Shown: piece after piece, positions 1 through 6,272 of the stretch
Layout: every line of letters starts with the position of its first letter
Position numbering within the stretch: position 1 is the first letter of the stretch
Source of the DNA: JBBIRT01 sp037441725
GTDB lineage: Bacteria; Desulfobacterota; BSN033; UBA1163
Assembly: GCA_037441725.1 (NCBI GenBank)
Contig: JBBIRT010000041.1
Location: 1-24,140, forward strand
DNA: 24,140 bases
Direction: 5' to 3'
The notes under the pieces: generated by a model
Told to the model about the DNA's origin: nothing
Seen by the model: the letters and a program-made list of their open reading frames with translations, nothing else
Database searches by the model: none
Program-made: the position numbers and the translations under genes

Positions 1-550
1 CAACAAACCACCTGGCCCCTGGAAATCGATTTAAATCATCAACAATCGACTCATATCTCTTGGAAGCTTTAATCTCAACAAAATCCCATACAGCTTCCCA
101 AAACTCAGGGATGCGATCGATGGACCACTGATACAAATCCCAATAGGATTGAAAGGATTGATTATATCGCTGATTGACATACTCCATAAATCGGGTCATA
201 TTGGCATTTTTTATCACCTCTTTCGAAGGAATCCAAAGAGGTTTTTTTATCGTTTCTCCAACAGCAGGAAACGTAACCAGCTGAATAGGTTTTTCTGTCA
301 TTGGTTTCAGAGTTTTTTTAAATGGCCCCCTTGAGGTTTTCACAAGAGGTCTTCCCGCTTTCTTCTTAGTGGGCTTTAAAGAAATTTTTTTCGAAGGTTT
401 TTGGGGAATCTTTACAGAACTCTTTTTTGAGGGCATTGTCGAAGGCTTTGGGGGGACCCTTTGGGCTTTCTTCCTTGAAGACTGGCCTTTATTTTTTTTA
501 AGGATTCCTTTTGAAGACTTTTGAACTATTTTTCTTGAATCTCTCTTCAT
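1..550 (-). CDS. Acetoacetyl-CoA synthetase-like acyl-CoA ligase, N-terminal part (cut by left edge)
   Basis: The first 183 codons of a minus-strand gene that continues beyond base 1. From about residue 84 the protein matches the N-terminal cap of acetoacetate-CoA ligases: PLWIPSKEVIKNANMTRFM, then YQWSIDRIPEFWEAVWDF, then FPGARWF at 177-182. Such enzymes make acetoacetyl-CoA from acetoacetate, ATP and CoA. The AMP-binding core lies outside the window, so the substrate is not certain. The start at 550 is chosen because an AGGAGGGGGC ribosome site directly precedes it; the internal Met84 (301) has none. Residues 1-83 form an extension not usual in the family: 24 Lys, 6 Arg and a single acidic residue, with PSKK (40-43), PSKK (52-55) and PTKK (60-63) units and KKKAGRP at 62-68. 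The gene is divergent from the oxidoreductase operon. Confidence 0.8.
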   Translation of the reverse strand, partial: MKRDSRKIVQKSSKGILKKNKGQSSRKKAQRVPPKPSTMPSKKSSVKIPQKPSKKISLKPTKKKAGRPLVKTSRGPFKKTLKPMTEKPIQLVTFPAVGETIKKPLWIPSKEVIKNANMTRFMEYVNQRYNQSFQSYWDLYQWSIDRIPEFWEAVWDFVEIKASKRYESIVDDLNRFPGARWFV

Positions 551-583
551 GCCCCCTCCTCGAAGATTTGGTTTAGTCTCTAT

Positions 584-612
584 TCAATACCACCCCTCAC
601 CCTTTTCGTCAA
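584..612 (-). promoter_or_regulatory. Possible sigma70-type promoter of the minus-strand ligase gene
   Basis: On the minus strand a TTGACG -35 element (bases 612-607) is followed after 17 bases by TATTGA (589-584), about 35 bases before the ATG at 550. The -35 is good and the -10 matches TATAAT at only three of six positions. It lies in the 154-base divergent gap (551-704). A weaker plus-strand candidate for the vor operon, TTGCTA-18-TATTTT around 629-658, is not listed separately. Confidence 0.35.
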
Positions 613-704
613 GATATATTTGCTATCTCTTTGGACTTTATGTTATTTTAATGGAGCTAAAAACTGAAAAATGAGAGAGGCTTAGAAGAAAAGGAAACAA
701 ACCC

Positions 705-926
705 ATGGGTCCTTCTTCCAGGGTGAAAATTGAGATTGATCAAGAGCGATGTAAAGGATGTGGACTCTGTACGATATCCTGTTCAAAAGGCTTGATTCGA
801 ATCGGAGAAGGGATCAACCGTCAAGGATATTTATATGCCGTTTGGGAGGCGAATGGGAGATGTACAGGATGCGCCCTCTGTGGAGAAATCTGCCCAGACG
901 TCGCTATTCAAGTATGGAAAGAGTAA
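705..926 (+). CDS. vorD: 2-oxoacid:ferredoxin oxidoreductase, delta (ferredoxin) subunit
   Basis: A 73-residue two-cluster ferredoxin. Cys16, 19, 22 and 26 (CKGCGLCTISC) and Cys53, 56, 59 and 63 (CTGCALCGEICP) give two CX2CX2CX3C motifs for [4Fe-4S] clusters. The usual Pro after the last Cys of the first motif is replaced by Ser. In four-subunit Vor/Kor enzymes this subunit carries electrons from the thiamine-diphosphate site to free ferredoxin. It is the first gene of a delta-alpha-beta-gamma set on one strand, and that context identifies it as the oxidoreductase subunit rather than a free ferredoxin. The ribosome site is weak (AAGGAAA about 8 bases before the ATG). The vor symbol rests on similarity of the next gene to VorB; a kor assignment is possible. 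Confidence 0.85.
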   Translation: MGPSSRVKIEIDQERCKGCGLCTISCSKGLIRIGEGINRQGYLYAVWEANGRCTGCALCGEICPDVAIQVWKE

Positions 927-980
927 GAATAATCAACCCATATTACAGGACCCGAATATCTCCTTATTTTACGGATAACG

Positions 981-2057
981 ATGCAGCAACCTTTTGAAAA
1001 AATCTTAGCCAAAGGCAATGAAGCCATTGCCATGGCTGCCATGGATTCAGGATGCCTTCTCTATTTTGGATATCCTATTACTCCTCAGAACGATATCCCA
1101 GAGTATCTTTCAAAACACCTTCCTGCCTTGGGAGGGGAATTCATCCAGGCTGAAAGTGAAATTGCTTCGATCAATCTGCTCCTCGGAGCTTCTGCCACGG
1201 GTGCAAGGGCAATGACCTCCTCTTCGAGTCCGGGGATTTCTCTCATGCAGGAGGGAATCTCCTATCTGGCAGGAAGCGAACTTCCAGCCTTGATTGTCAA
1301 TATCTCGAGGAGCGGACCGGGATTAGGAGGCATCTCTCCCTCTCAGGGAGACTATTTCCAGGCAACCCGAGGGGGAGGCCATGGAGATTATCGGGTGATC
1401 GTCCTTGCTCCATCTACCGTCCAGGAGATGTACGATCTCACCTGTTTGGCCTTTGATCTGGCTGATAAATATAGAAATCCAGCTATGATTTTAGGGGATG
1501 CCTTGCTCGGCCAGATGAAAGAACCTCTGATCCGAAGAACCTATGTGAAAATGGATCTCCCTCCAAAGGATTGGGCCTTAACAGGGGCTCGAGGGAGAAA
1601 ACCAAATCGATTAAAATCCCTTTACCTAAAGGATGGGGAGCTTTCAGAACATAATTGGAAACTCTATCAAAAATACGAAAAGATGAAACAAGAAGAGATT
1701 CGATTCGAAACCCTATTGATTGAAGATGCTCAGCTTGTCATTGTTGCCTTCGGAAGCATGGCCAGGGTATCAAAAACTTCTGTCGAAATGGCAAGAGAGG
1801 AAGGGTTGAGGGTGGGCCTTTTTAGGCCCATCACCCTCTTTCCCTTCCCAGAAACGCCCCTGCATGACCTTTCCCAACAGGTCAAACGATTCTTAACCGT
1901 TGAGTTGAATACAGGACAGATGGTGGAGGATGTGAAACTCTCAGTGGATCGAACCTCCCAGGTCTATTTTTATGGAAGACCTCCAGGTTCTCTTCCAACT
2001 CCAGAAGAGGTGTTAGAAGAAATAAAAAAATATTATGGCATAAAGTATAGCACATAG
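981..2057 (+). CDS. vorB: 2-oxoacid:ferredoxin oxidoreductase, alpha subunit (VorB/KorA type)
   Basis: A 358-residue alpha subunit of the pyruvate-flavodoxin oxidoreductase family. The N-terminal half has the typical GNEAIAMAAMDSGC and GYPITPQNDIPEYL segments, then EFIQAESEIASINLLLGAS and GARAMTSSSSPGISLMQEG. The C-terminal transketolase-like part ends with ELNTGQMVEDVKLSV. The enzyme class decarboxylates 2-oxoacids to acyl-CoA and reduces ferredoxin. Length and sequence resemble VorB, which uses 2-oxoacids from branched-chain amino acids, but 2-oxoglutarate or another 2-oxoacid cannot be excluded. It follows the ferredoxin subunit after 54 bases and lacks a clear ribosome site; no ATG, GTG or TTG occurs in frame between the upstream stop at 930 and this ATG. 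Its stop codon lies inside the left arm of a hairpin. Confidence 0.88.
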   Translation: MQQPFEKILAKGNEAIAMAAMDSGCLLYFGYPITPQNDIPEYLSKHLPALGGEFIQAESEIASINLLLGASATGARAMTSSSSPGISLMQEGISYLAGSELPALIVNISRSGPGLGGISPSQGDYFQATRGGGHGDYRVIVLAPSTVQEMYDLTCLAFDLADKYRNPAMILGDALLGQMKEPLIRRTYVKMDLPPKDWALTGARGRKPNRLKSLYLKDGELSEHNWKLYQKYEKMKQEEIRFETLLIEDAQLVIVAFGSMARVSKTSVEMAREEGLRVGLFRPITLFPFPETPLHDLSQQVKRFLTVELNTGQMVEDVKLSVDRTSQVYFYGRPPGSLPTPEEVLEEIKKYYGIKYST

Positions 2058-2107
2058 AGCAAAGAGTTTTACTCATGCTTTACCCAGCCTTGGCTCTTCG
2101 CTCTATG
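2053..2107 (+). repeat. Long inverted repeat between vorB and vorA
   Basis: The arms 2053-2066 (CATAGAGCAAAGAG) and 2094-2107 (CTCTTCGCTCTATG) pair at 13 of 14 positions around a 27-base loop. The left arm includes the vorB stop codon, and the right arm ends 24 bases before the preferred vorA start. No T-run follows, so it is not a classical terminator. It may be an mRNA stability or processing hairpin, or a relic of a small mobile element. Confidence 0.75.
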
Positions 2108-2131
2108 TCCTTTACCGGTTTTGGAGGATTG

Positions 2132-2884
2132 ATGGAGCTTATATTTAAGCGTCCCGAGTGCTTAATTGATATCCCCTTCCATTTCTGCCCCGGATGCCAC
2201 CATGGCATTGCCCACCGACTGGTAGCCGAGGCCATTGACTATTTTAAGATCCGAGAAAAGACCATTGGGGTGGCCTCCGTAGGATGCTCTGTCTTTATGT
2301 ACGACTATTTCGATATAGACGTCCTTGAAGCCCCCCACGGAAGGGCCTCTGCCGTTGCGTCGGGCGTGAAACGCGCACAAAAAGACCTGGTTGTCTTTAC
2401 CTACCAAGGGGATGGAGACCTTGCCGCCATTGGGATTGCTGAAGGAATCCATACCGCCAACCGAGGAGAAAATATCACCATCCTCTTTGCGAATAACGGA
2501 ATCTATGGAATGACAGGAGGCCAGATGGCCCCCACCACCCTGCTCGGCCAAAAGACCACAACCAGTCCCTATGGAAGAGACTTTACCTATGATGGGTATC
2601 CCATTCGAATGGCAGAGATGTTGGCCACATTGGAGGGAAGTGCTTTTGTCGCAAGGGTGGCTGTGAATAATCCTGCAAATTTGATGAAAGCTAAGAAGGC
2701 TATTCGTAAGGCCTTTCAGATGCAGATTGAAGAAATGGGTTTTTCTTTTGTCGAAATGTTATTGGCTTGCCCTACCAACTGGGGGATGACAGCCTTAGAA
2801 GCCAATCGTCGGGTTGAGGAAGAGATGATCCCATACTTCCCTCTGGGCATCCTTAAAGAAAGAAAGATGGCAGATTATCTATGA
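2132..2884 (+). CDS. vorA: 2-oxoacid:ferredoxin oxidoreductase, beta (TPP-binding) subunit
   Basis: A 250-residue TPP-binding beta subunit. FCPGCHHG (residues 18-25) is the conserved Cys motif near the start. GDGDLAAIGIAEG at 93-105 followed by NNGIYGMTGGQM at 121-132 is the Mg-thiamine-diphosphate motif. KTTTSPYGRD follows, as in Vor/Kor beta chains. An earlier in-frame ATG at 2075 would add 19 residues, but that stretch is the loop and right arm of the hairpin at 2053-2107 and has no ribosome site. GGAGG at 2123-2127 supports 2132. The subunit binds TPP and, with the alpha chain, forms the site of 2-oxoacid decarboxylation and CoA transfer. The next gene follows within 33 bases. Confidence 0.88.
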   Translation: MELIFKRPECLIDIPFHFCPGCHHGIAHRLVAEAIDYFKIREKTIGVASVGCSVFMYDYFDIDVLEAPHGRASAVASGVKRAQKDLVVFTYQGDGDLAAIGIAEGIHTANRGENITILFANNGIYGMTGGQMAPTTLLGQKTTTSPYGRDFTYDGYPIRMAEMLATLEGSAFVARVAVNNPANLMKAKKAIRKAFQMQIEEMGFSFVEMLLACPTNWGMTALEANRRVEEEMIPYFPLGILKERKMADYL

Positions 2885-2917
2885 ATGAATTGCCCACTAT
2901 TTTATAGAGTGATTTTC

Positions 2918-3478
2918 ATGTCAACCCAACGATTCGATTATCGCCTTATTGTTGCTGGATTTGGAGGACAGGGAGTGTTAGTGATTGGAAACCTCCTTGC
3001 CCATGCGGCTATGATCGAAGGGAAACATGTTACTTATCTTCCTGTCTATGGAGTGGAGATGAGAGGAGGAACTGCCAATTGCATGGTCGTAATCTCCTCT
3101 CATCCCATAGGATCTCCTGTGGTGGGAAGGCCTCATGCAGCGATCGTGATGAATTTGCCCTCCCTGACCAAATATGAACCTATGCTCCTCCCACAAGGAC
3201 TTTTATTTATCAACTCCACTTTGATTGATCCTAAGGAGAGCCTTAGAAAAGACATTGAAATCTTCTCTATCCCAGTGAACGAGATTGCCATTCAAAATGG
3301 GAATCCAAAACTTGCCAATATGATAGCCTTGGGAGCCTTTAATGAAAAGACGAAATTGGTTCAAATGGAATCATTATACGAATCCCTAAAAAAAGTCCTG
3401 GATGAGCGATATCACCATCTCATTCCATCCAATATCAGGGCCATTGAAATTGGAGCTAAGTTTGTCCAACCGCTCTAA
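2918..3478 (+). CDS. vorC: 2-oxoacid:ferredoxin oxidoreductase, gamma subunit
   Basis: A 186-residue gamma subunit. GFGGQGV near the N-terminus (residues 14-20) and GVEMRGGTANC are the two hallmark motifs of the family. It completes the D-B-A-C set of a four-subunit ferredoxin-dependent 2-oxoacid oxidoreductase. An ATG at 2885 directly abuts the vorA stop and would add 11 residues. The ATG at 2918 is preferred because family members begin a few residues before the GFGGQGV strand and because GAGTG at 2907-2911 can act as a ribosome site. No terminator is visible after the stop; the regulator gene starts 48 bases later. Confidence 0.86.
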   Translation: MSTQRFDYRLIVAGFGGQGVLVIGNLLAHAAMIEGKHVTYLPVYGVEMRGGTANCMVVISSHPIGSPVVGRPHAAIVMNLPSLTKYEPMLLPQGLLFINSTLIDPKESLRKDIEIFSIPVNEIAIQNGNPKLANMIALGAFNEKTKLVQMESLYESLKKVLDERYHHLIPSNIRAIEIGAKFVQPL

Positions 3479-3526
3479 GGGCAGAACTTACTAAAGGGTC
3501 AAGGGAGGAGGCTAAGGGAGAGAGGT

Positions 3527-4114
3527 ATGGAAGAGAAGAACGAAAAAGAGATCAGGGTTGGAGAGAGAATCAAGACCTTGAGAGAACAGAAAAATCTTTC
3601 TTTAAAAGAATTGGCTGACTTGACAGGATTTTCAACTGCCCTACTCTCCCAAATGGAGAACCATCTCGTCTCCCCCTCTCTCGGGACAATGATCAAAATA
3701 GCAAAGGCATTAGGTATAAAAGTGGGGGATCTCCTTGGAGAAACGGAGGGAGAACCCTTTTCGATCGTGAGAAAGGATGAAAGAAAACCGGTCTCTCGGT
3801 TTGCTTCAAAGGAAGGGGTGAAGTATGGATATTTCTATGAATCTCTGGGTTTTGAAAAGAGAAACCGTCATATGGAACCCTTCATCGTTACCTTAGAACC
3901 TGCTACCATCAAAACCTCCAAGACATCAGTCCATGATGGAGAAGAGTTCATTTTTGTCCTTGAGGGTGAAATGGAAGTGATCCTCAGAAATCATACAGAT
4001 GTCCTTTACCCAGGGGATTCCATCTATTATGATTCAAATATCCCTCATCGAGTACAATGTCATAAGGATCGGGTGACTAAAATTTTGGCTGTACTTTACA
4101 CTACGACGATTTAA
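3527..4114 (+). CDS. XRE-family regulator with C-terminal cupin domain
   Basis: 195 residues. The N-terminal helix-turn-helix (about 12-70) includes LKELADLTGFSTALLSQMEN and PSLGTMIKIAKALGI, typical of XRE/HipB DNA-binding domains. The C-terminal half (about 110-190) is a cupin barrel with HDGEEFIFVLEGEMEV and PGDSIYYDSNIPHRV, whose His and Glu residues usually bind a metal or small ligand. Proteins of this design sense metabolites and regulate nearby transport and catabolic genes. It lies directly downstream of vorDBAC in the same direction and upstream of an orphan solute-binding protein, so either could be a target; this is inference from position. Start supported by purine-rich GGGAGAGAGGT before the ATG. 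The effector is unknown. Confidence 0.85.
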   Translation: MEEKNEKEIRVGERIKTLREQKNLSLKELADLTGFSTALLSQMENHLVSPSLGTMIKIAKALGIKVGDLLGETEGEPFSIVRKDERKPVSRFASKEGVKYGYFYESLGFEKRNRHMEPFIVTLEPATIKTSKTSVHDGEEFIFVLEGEMEVILRNHTDVLYPGDSIYYDSNIPHRVQCHKDRVTKILAVLYTTTI

Positions 4115-4195
4115 GTAGTCATCGTAAATAAACCGTTTGGGTGGGGAAAAATTCTATGGGTTGATCAAAAGCGATCCCCTCCCTTATCTATTCAT

Positions 4196-5380
4196 ATGGA
4201 AAATTCAAAGATCATGATTATAGGCCTTTTCTTTTTTCTTCTTTTTGTTCTTATATTCCCCCCTTCCTCTTTGGGTCTGATGGCGCTTCGGGGGGGGGCT
4301 TTTATTCAAACCCCTGGACTTGGCGGGGATTCTGGCAGGGAGTGTGTCAAGGGGATGTTAGATGCAACCAAATGGCTCAACCAACATGAGGGAATTTTCG
4401 GAATGAAACTGGAGGTTATCCTTATCGAAGACACCTCCCAGCCTGCAGAAATCATGGCTGCCTATCGAAAATTGAATGAGGCAGACCGCATTCTGCTTCT
4501 CTATATCTATTCCATTGATACCGCACTCGATCTGATCCCTCATATCCACTTTGATCGCCTCCCAACCTTTATAAGTTCCTTCCCCTCTCAATTTACCAAC
4601 GCAACGATATATCCCTATGCCTTCTCCATCAACCCCACCCCCCTAGATCAAGCTAAGATCGCCATCCATTTCATCGCAGAAAGTTTCAAGCTCAAAATGA
4701 AAAAACCAAAACTGGCTTTTGTCGGATCGCCTGACTACTTTGGTCAACACTTTTTAGAAGAGGCAAAGTCCTATGCTAAGTCCCTCGGCATTGGAACAGG
4801 TCCAAATTTCTGGATTCCTGACACATCCCAATTCCCAGAAAGACCAGGGAAAAATACCCTTCTTCTCTCAGCACTCCAATCCTTCAAACCTGATTTCATA
4901 TATATGAGTCTGACCTCTAAGGAGGCCTCCTCCCTATTGGAGGATGCTCAAAAAATGAATCTTAAGACGAAATGGATTGGTTCAATGAGGGCCTTTGATG
5001 AAAATCTTAATCGTTTTGAAGAGGTCCTTGGAATTCAACCCATCTCTCCTTTTGAGGAGGATGTACCTGGTAAAGAAGAGGTCAAAGAAGCTCATCAAAG
5101 ATGGCACCCATATGACTCCCATTCCCTTTCTTATGTGGAGGGGTGGGCAACGGTGAAAGTGATTTCAGAAGCCCTCGGGAGATCGCTCCCAGAACAGGGT
5201 TTTTCTCGTGAGAGGGTAAGACTGGCCCTCGAAGGATTTAAAAATCTTAAGACCGGTGGACTCACTCCACCTCTCACATTCTCTTATAAAGATCATCGCC
5301 CCTATGTAGAGTCGAGGATATTCATGATTAAAAATGGAACACCAGTAAAACATACGGGTTTTATTTCAATTGGGCGATAG
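4196..5380 (+). CDS. Liv-type (Peripla_BP_6) extracellular ligand-binding protein
   Basis: 394 residues. A hydrophobic N-terminal segment (about residues 7-30, IGLFFFLLFVLIF) looks like a signal peptide without a lipobox Cys. The mature part has type I periplasmic-binding-protein features: GMLDATKWLNQHEGIFGMKL, DTSQPAEIMAAYRKL, KKPKLAFVGSPDYFGQHF and the hinge-region FKPDFIYMSLTSKEASSLL. It presumably captures a small carboxylate or amino acid for a Liv-type ABC transporter. No permease is adjacent; the LivGHM genes lie 3 kb downstream after two small genes and a ligase. The start lacks a clear ribosome site, and a nine-G tract at 4290-4298 falls in codons 32-34, so a single-base error would break the frame. 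The last Gly-Arg codons are 8 bases before the next start. Confidence 0.8.
   Translation: MENSKIMIIGLFFFLLFVLIFPPSSLGLMALRGGAFIQTPGLGGDSGRECVKGMLDATKWLNQHEGIFGMKLEVILIEDTSQPAEIMAAYRKLNEADRILLLYIYSIDTALDLIPHIHFDRLPTFISSFPSQFTNATIYPYAFSINPTPLDQAKIAIHFIAESFKLKMKKPKLAFVGSPDYFGQHFLEEAKSYAKSLGIGTGPNFWIPDTSQFPERPGKNTLLLSALQSFKPDFIYMSLTSKEASSLLEDAQKMNLKTKWIGSMRAFDENLNRFEEVLGIQPISPFEEDVPGKEEVKEAHQRWHPYDSHSLSYVEGWATVKVISEALGRSLPEQGFSRERVRLALEGFKNLKTGGLTPPLTFSYKDHRPYVESRIFMIKNGTPVKHTGFISIGR
4290..4298 (+). repeat. Nine-G homopolymer tract inside the binding-protein gene
   Basis: Nine consecutive G bases span codons 32-34 (Arg-Gly-Gly) just after the predicted signal peptide. A slip of one base would shift the frame of the whole mature protein. 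Such tracts are prone to replication slippage and to sequencing error. Confidence 0.95.
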
Positions 5381-5388
5381 GGTTGAGG

Positions 5389-5607
5389 ATGATGGACTGG
5401 AAAATCACAGCGACCACTTTATTCTGTGAGCTCGTCAGGAAATGGGTTCCCATTATGGTTTATCGGGATGGAAGGACTAACTGTGGTTATTATTATCGGC
5501 ACCAGATCGTGATTAAGCATAATCCTGGCAGGGCCTTATGCCCTGGACCCCAAGGATGTAAATTATGCCATGCCTATCAAGAGGATGTCTTTTCACGGGA
5601 AAAATAA
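5389..5607 (+). CDS. Small Cys/His-rich protein of unknown function
   Basis: A 72-residue protein with no signal peptide or membrane segment. Cysteines lie at 13, 32, 51, 57 and 60 (the last three as CPGPQGCKLCH), with His at 38, 44 and 61. The spacing suggests a bound metal, zinc or iron, but it matches no named motif I can identify. The N-terminal MDWKITATTLFC resembles small uncharacterised proteins from anaerobic bacteria and archaea, as far as I recall. The start is uncertain: GAGG at 5385-5388 touches the ATG at 5389, a second ATG lies at 5392, and a TTG at 5383 is also in frame. The gene follows the binding protein by 8 bases and probably shares its transcript. Confidence 0.65.
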   Translation: MMDWKITATTLFCELVRKWVPIMVYRDGRTNCGYYYRHQIVIKHNPGRALCPGPQGCKLCHAYQEDVFSREK

Positions 5608-5671
5608 ATTCAAAATCTGCAGCCGAAATCGATCCTATTGAGGCTAAAAAAATTTAAGGAAGGAGGGTCAT

Positions 5672-6265
5672 ATGGAGAAGAAGGCTTTAATCGTATGGAT
5701 GGTTGGGATCTTTGGATTGGTTATCTTGGGTTGTGCTGGAGAGAGGGCCTTAATGAAATCCACACCTACACAGATTCGACCCCTGAAGGTGACCATTGAG
5801 AGCGTTGAAAGGTTAAACGCCATCGCTGCCAAACCACCTTTCCAACCCACAGATGTCCTTGTCTTCAGGGTAAATTTCAAATTGACCAATCCAAACCAGG
5901 TGACGGCAAAAGTTGAGGATTTCTATTTCGAGGCAAAGGTGGAGGATGGCACACGGGACATGACCATCATTCAGGCCGCCTCCATGCCAAATTACCTGAT
6001 TCCTCCTAATGGAGAGATCCTATGGTCCTCGACAGAACCTTTTCTTTATGGTGGGGTGAGAGCCTCATATCTTCTTCGGGGAATTGGGGGAGAGGAAGGC
6101 GTCCAGGGAGCCTTTAAAAAGACAGAAGAGCTCTGGCTCGATCTCGGAGCAGATAAGAAGCGATTCTACCTTGATGGCAACGTCACCTCTTCTCTCATAG
6201 AGTTCTCAGACTTAGGAAGGGTTCGGACCCAATTTAATCTGGAATTTGAGATCCCTAAATTATAG
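5672..6265 (+). CDS. Lipoprotein with LEA14/WHy-like domain
   Basis: 197 residues beginning with a lipoprotein signal peptide: Lys-rich start, hydrophobic core, and lipobox VILGC with Cys21 as the predicted lipidated residue. Ala at +2 predicts an outer-membrane location if standard sorting applies. The remainder is beta-rich; LVFRVNFKLTNPNQVTAKVE resembles the 'N-P-N' strand of LEA14/water-stress-hypersensitivity domains, which are fibronectin-like folds of unclear role in bacteria. The start has a strong AAGGAGGG ribosome site at 5660-5667, hinting at good translation. The stop lies 7 bases before the acyl-CoA ligase start, so the two are likely co-transcribed. A role in substrate capture or envelope function is possible but not shown. 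Confidence 0.72.
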   Translation: MEKKALIVWMVGIFGLVILGCAGERALMKSTPTQIRPLKVTIESVERLNAIAAKPPFQPTDVLVFRVNFKLTNPNQVTAKVEDFYFEAKVEDGTRDMTIIQAASMPNYLIPPNGEILWSSTEPFLYGGVRASYLLRGIGGEEGVQGAFKKTEELWLDLGADKKRFYLDGNVTSSLIEFSDLGRVRTQFNLEFEIPKL

Positions 6266-6272
6266 GAAAGAA

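Noticed and set aside
149..334. Plus-strand 61-codon open frame at the left end
   Set aside because: It is antisense to the minus-strand ligase gene, which has family motifs and a strong ribosome site; the plus-strand product is low in complexity and unlike any protein.
4095..4125. Imperfect dyad around the end of the XRE-cupin gene (ACGACGAT and ATCGT elements)
   Set aside because: Arms match at only part of their length, no T-run follows, and the left arm is coding sequence; too weak for an operator or terminator.
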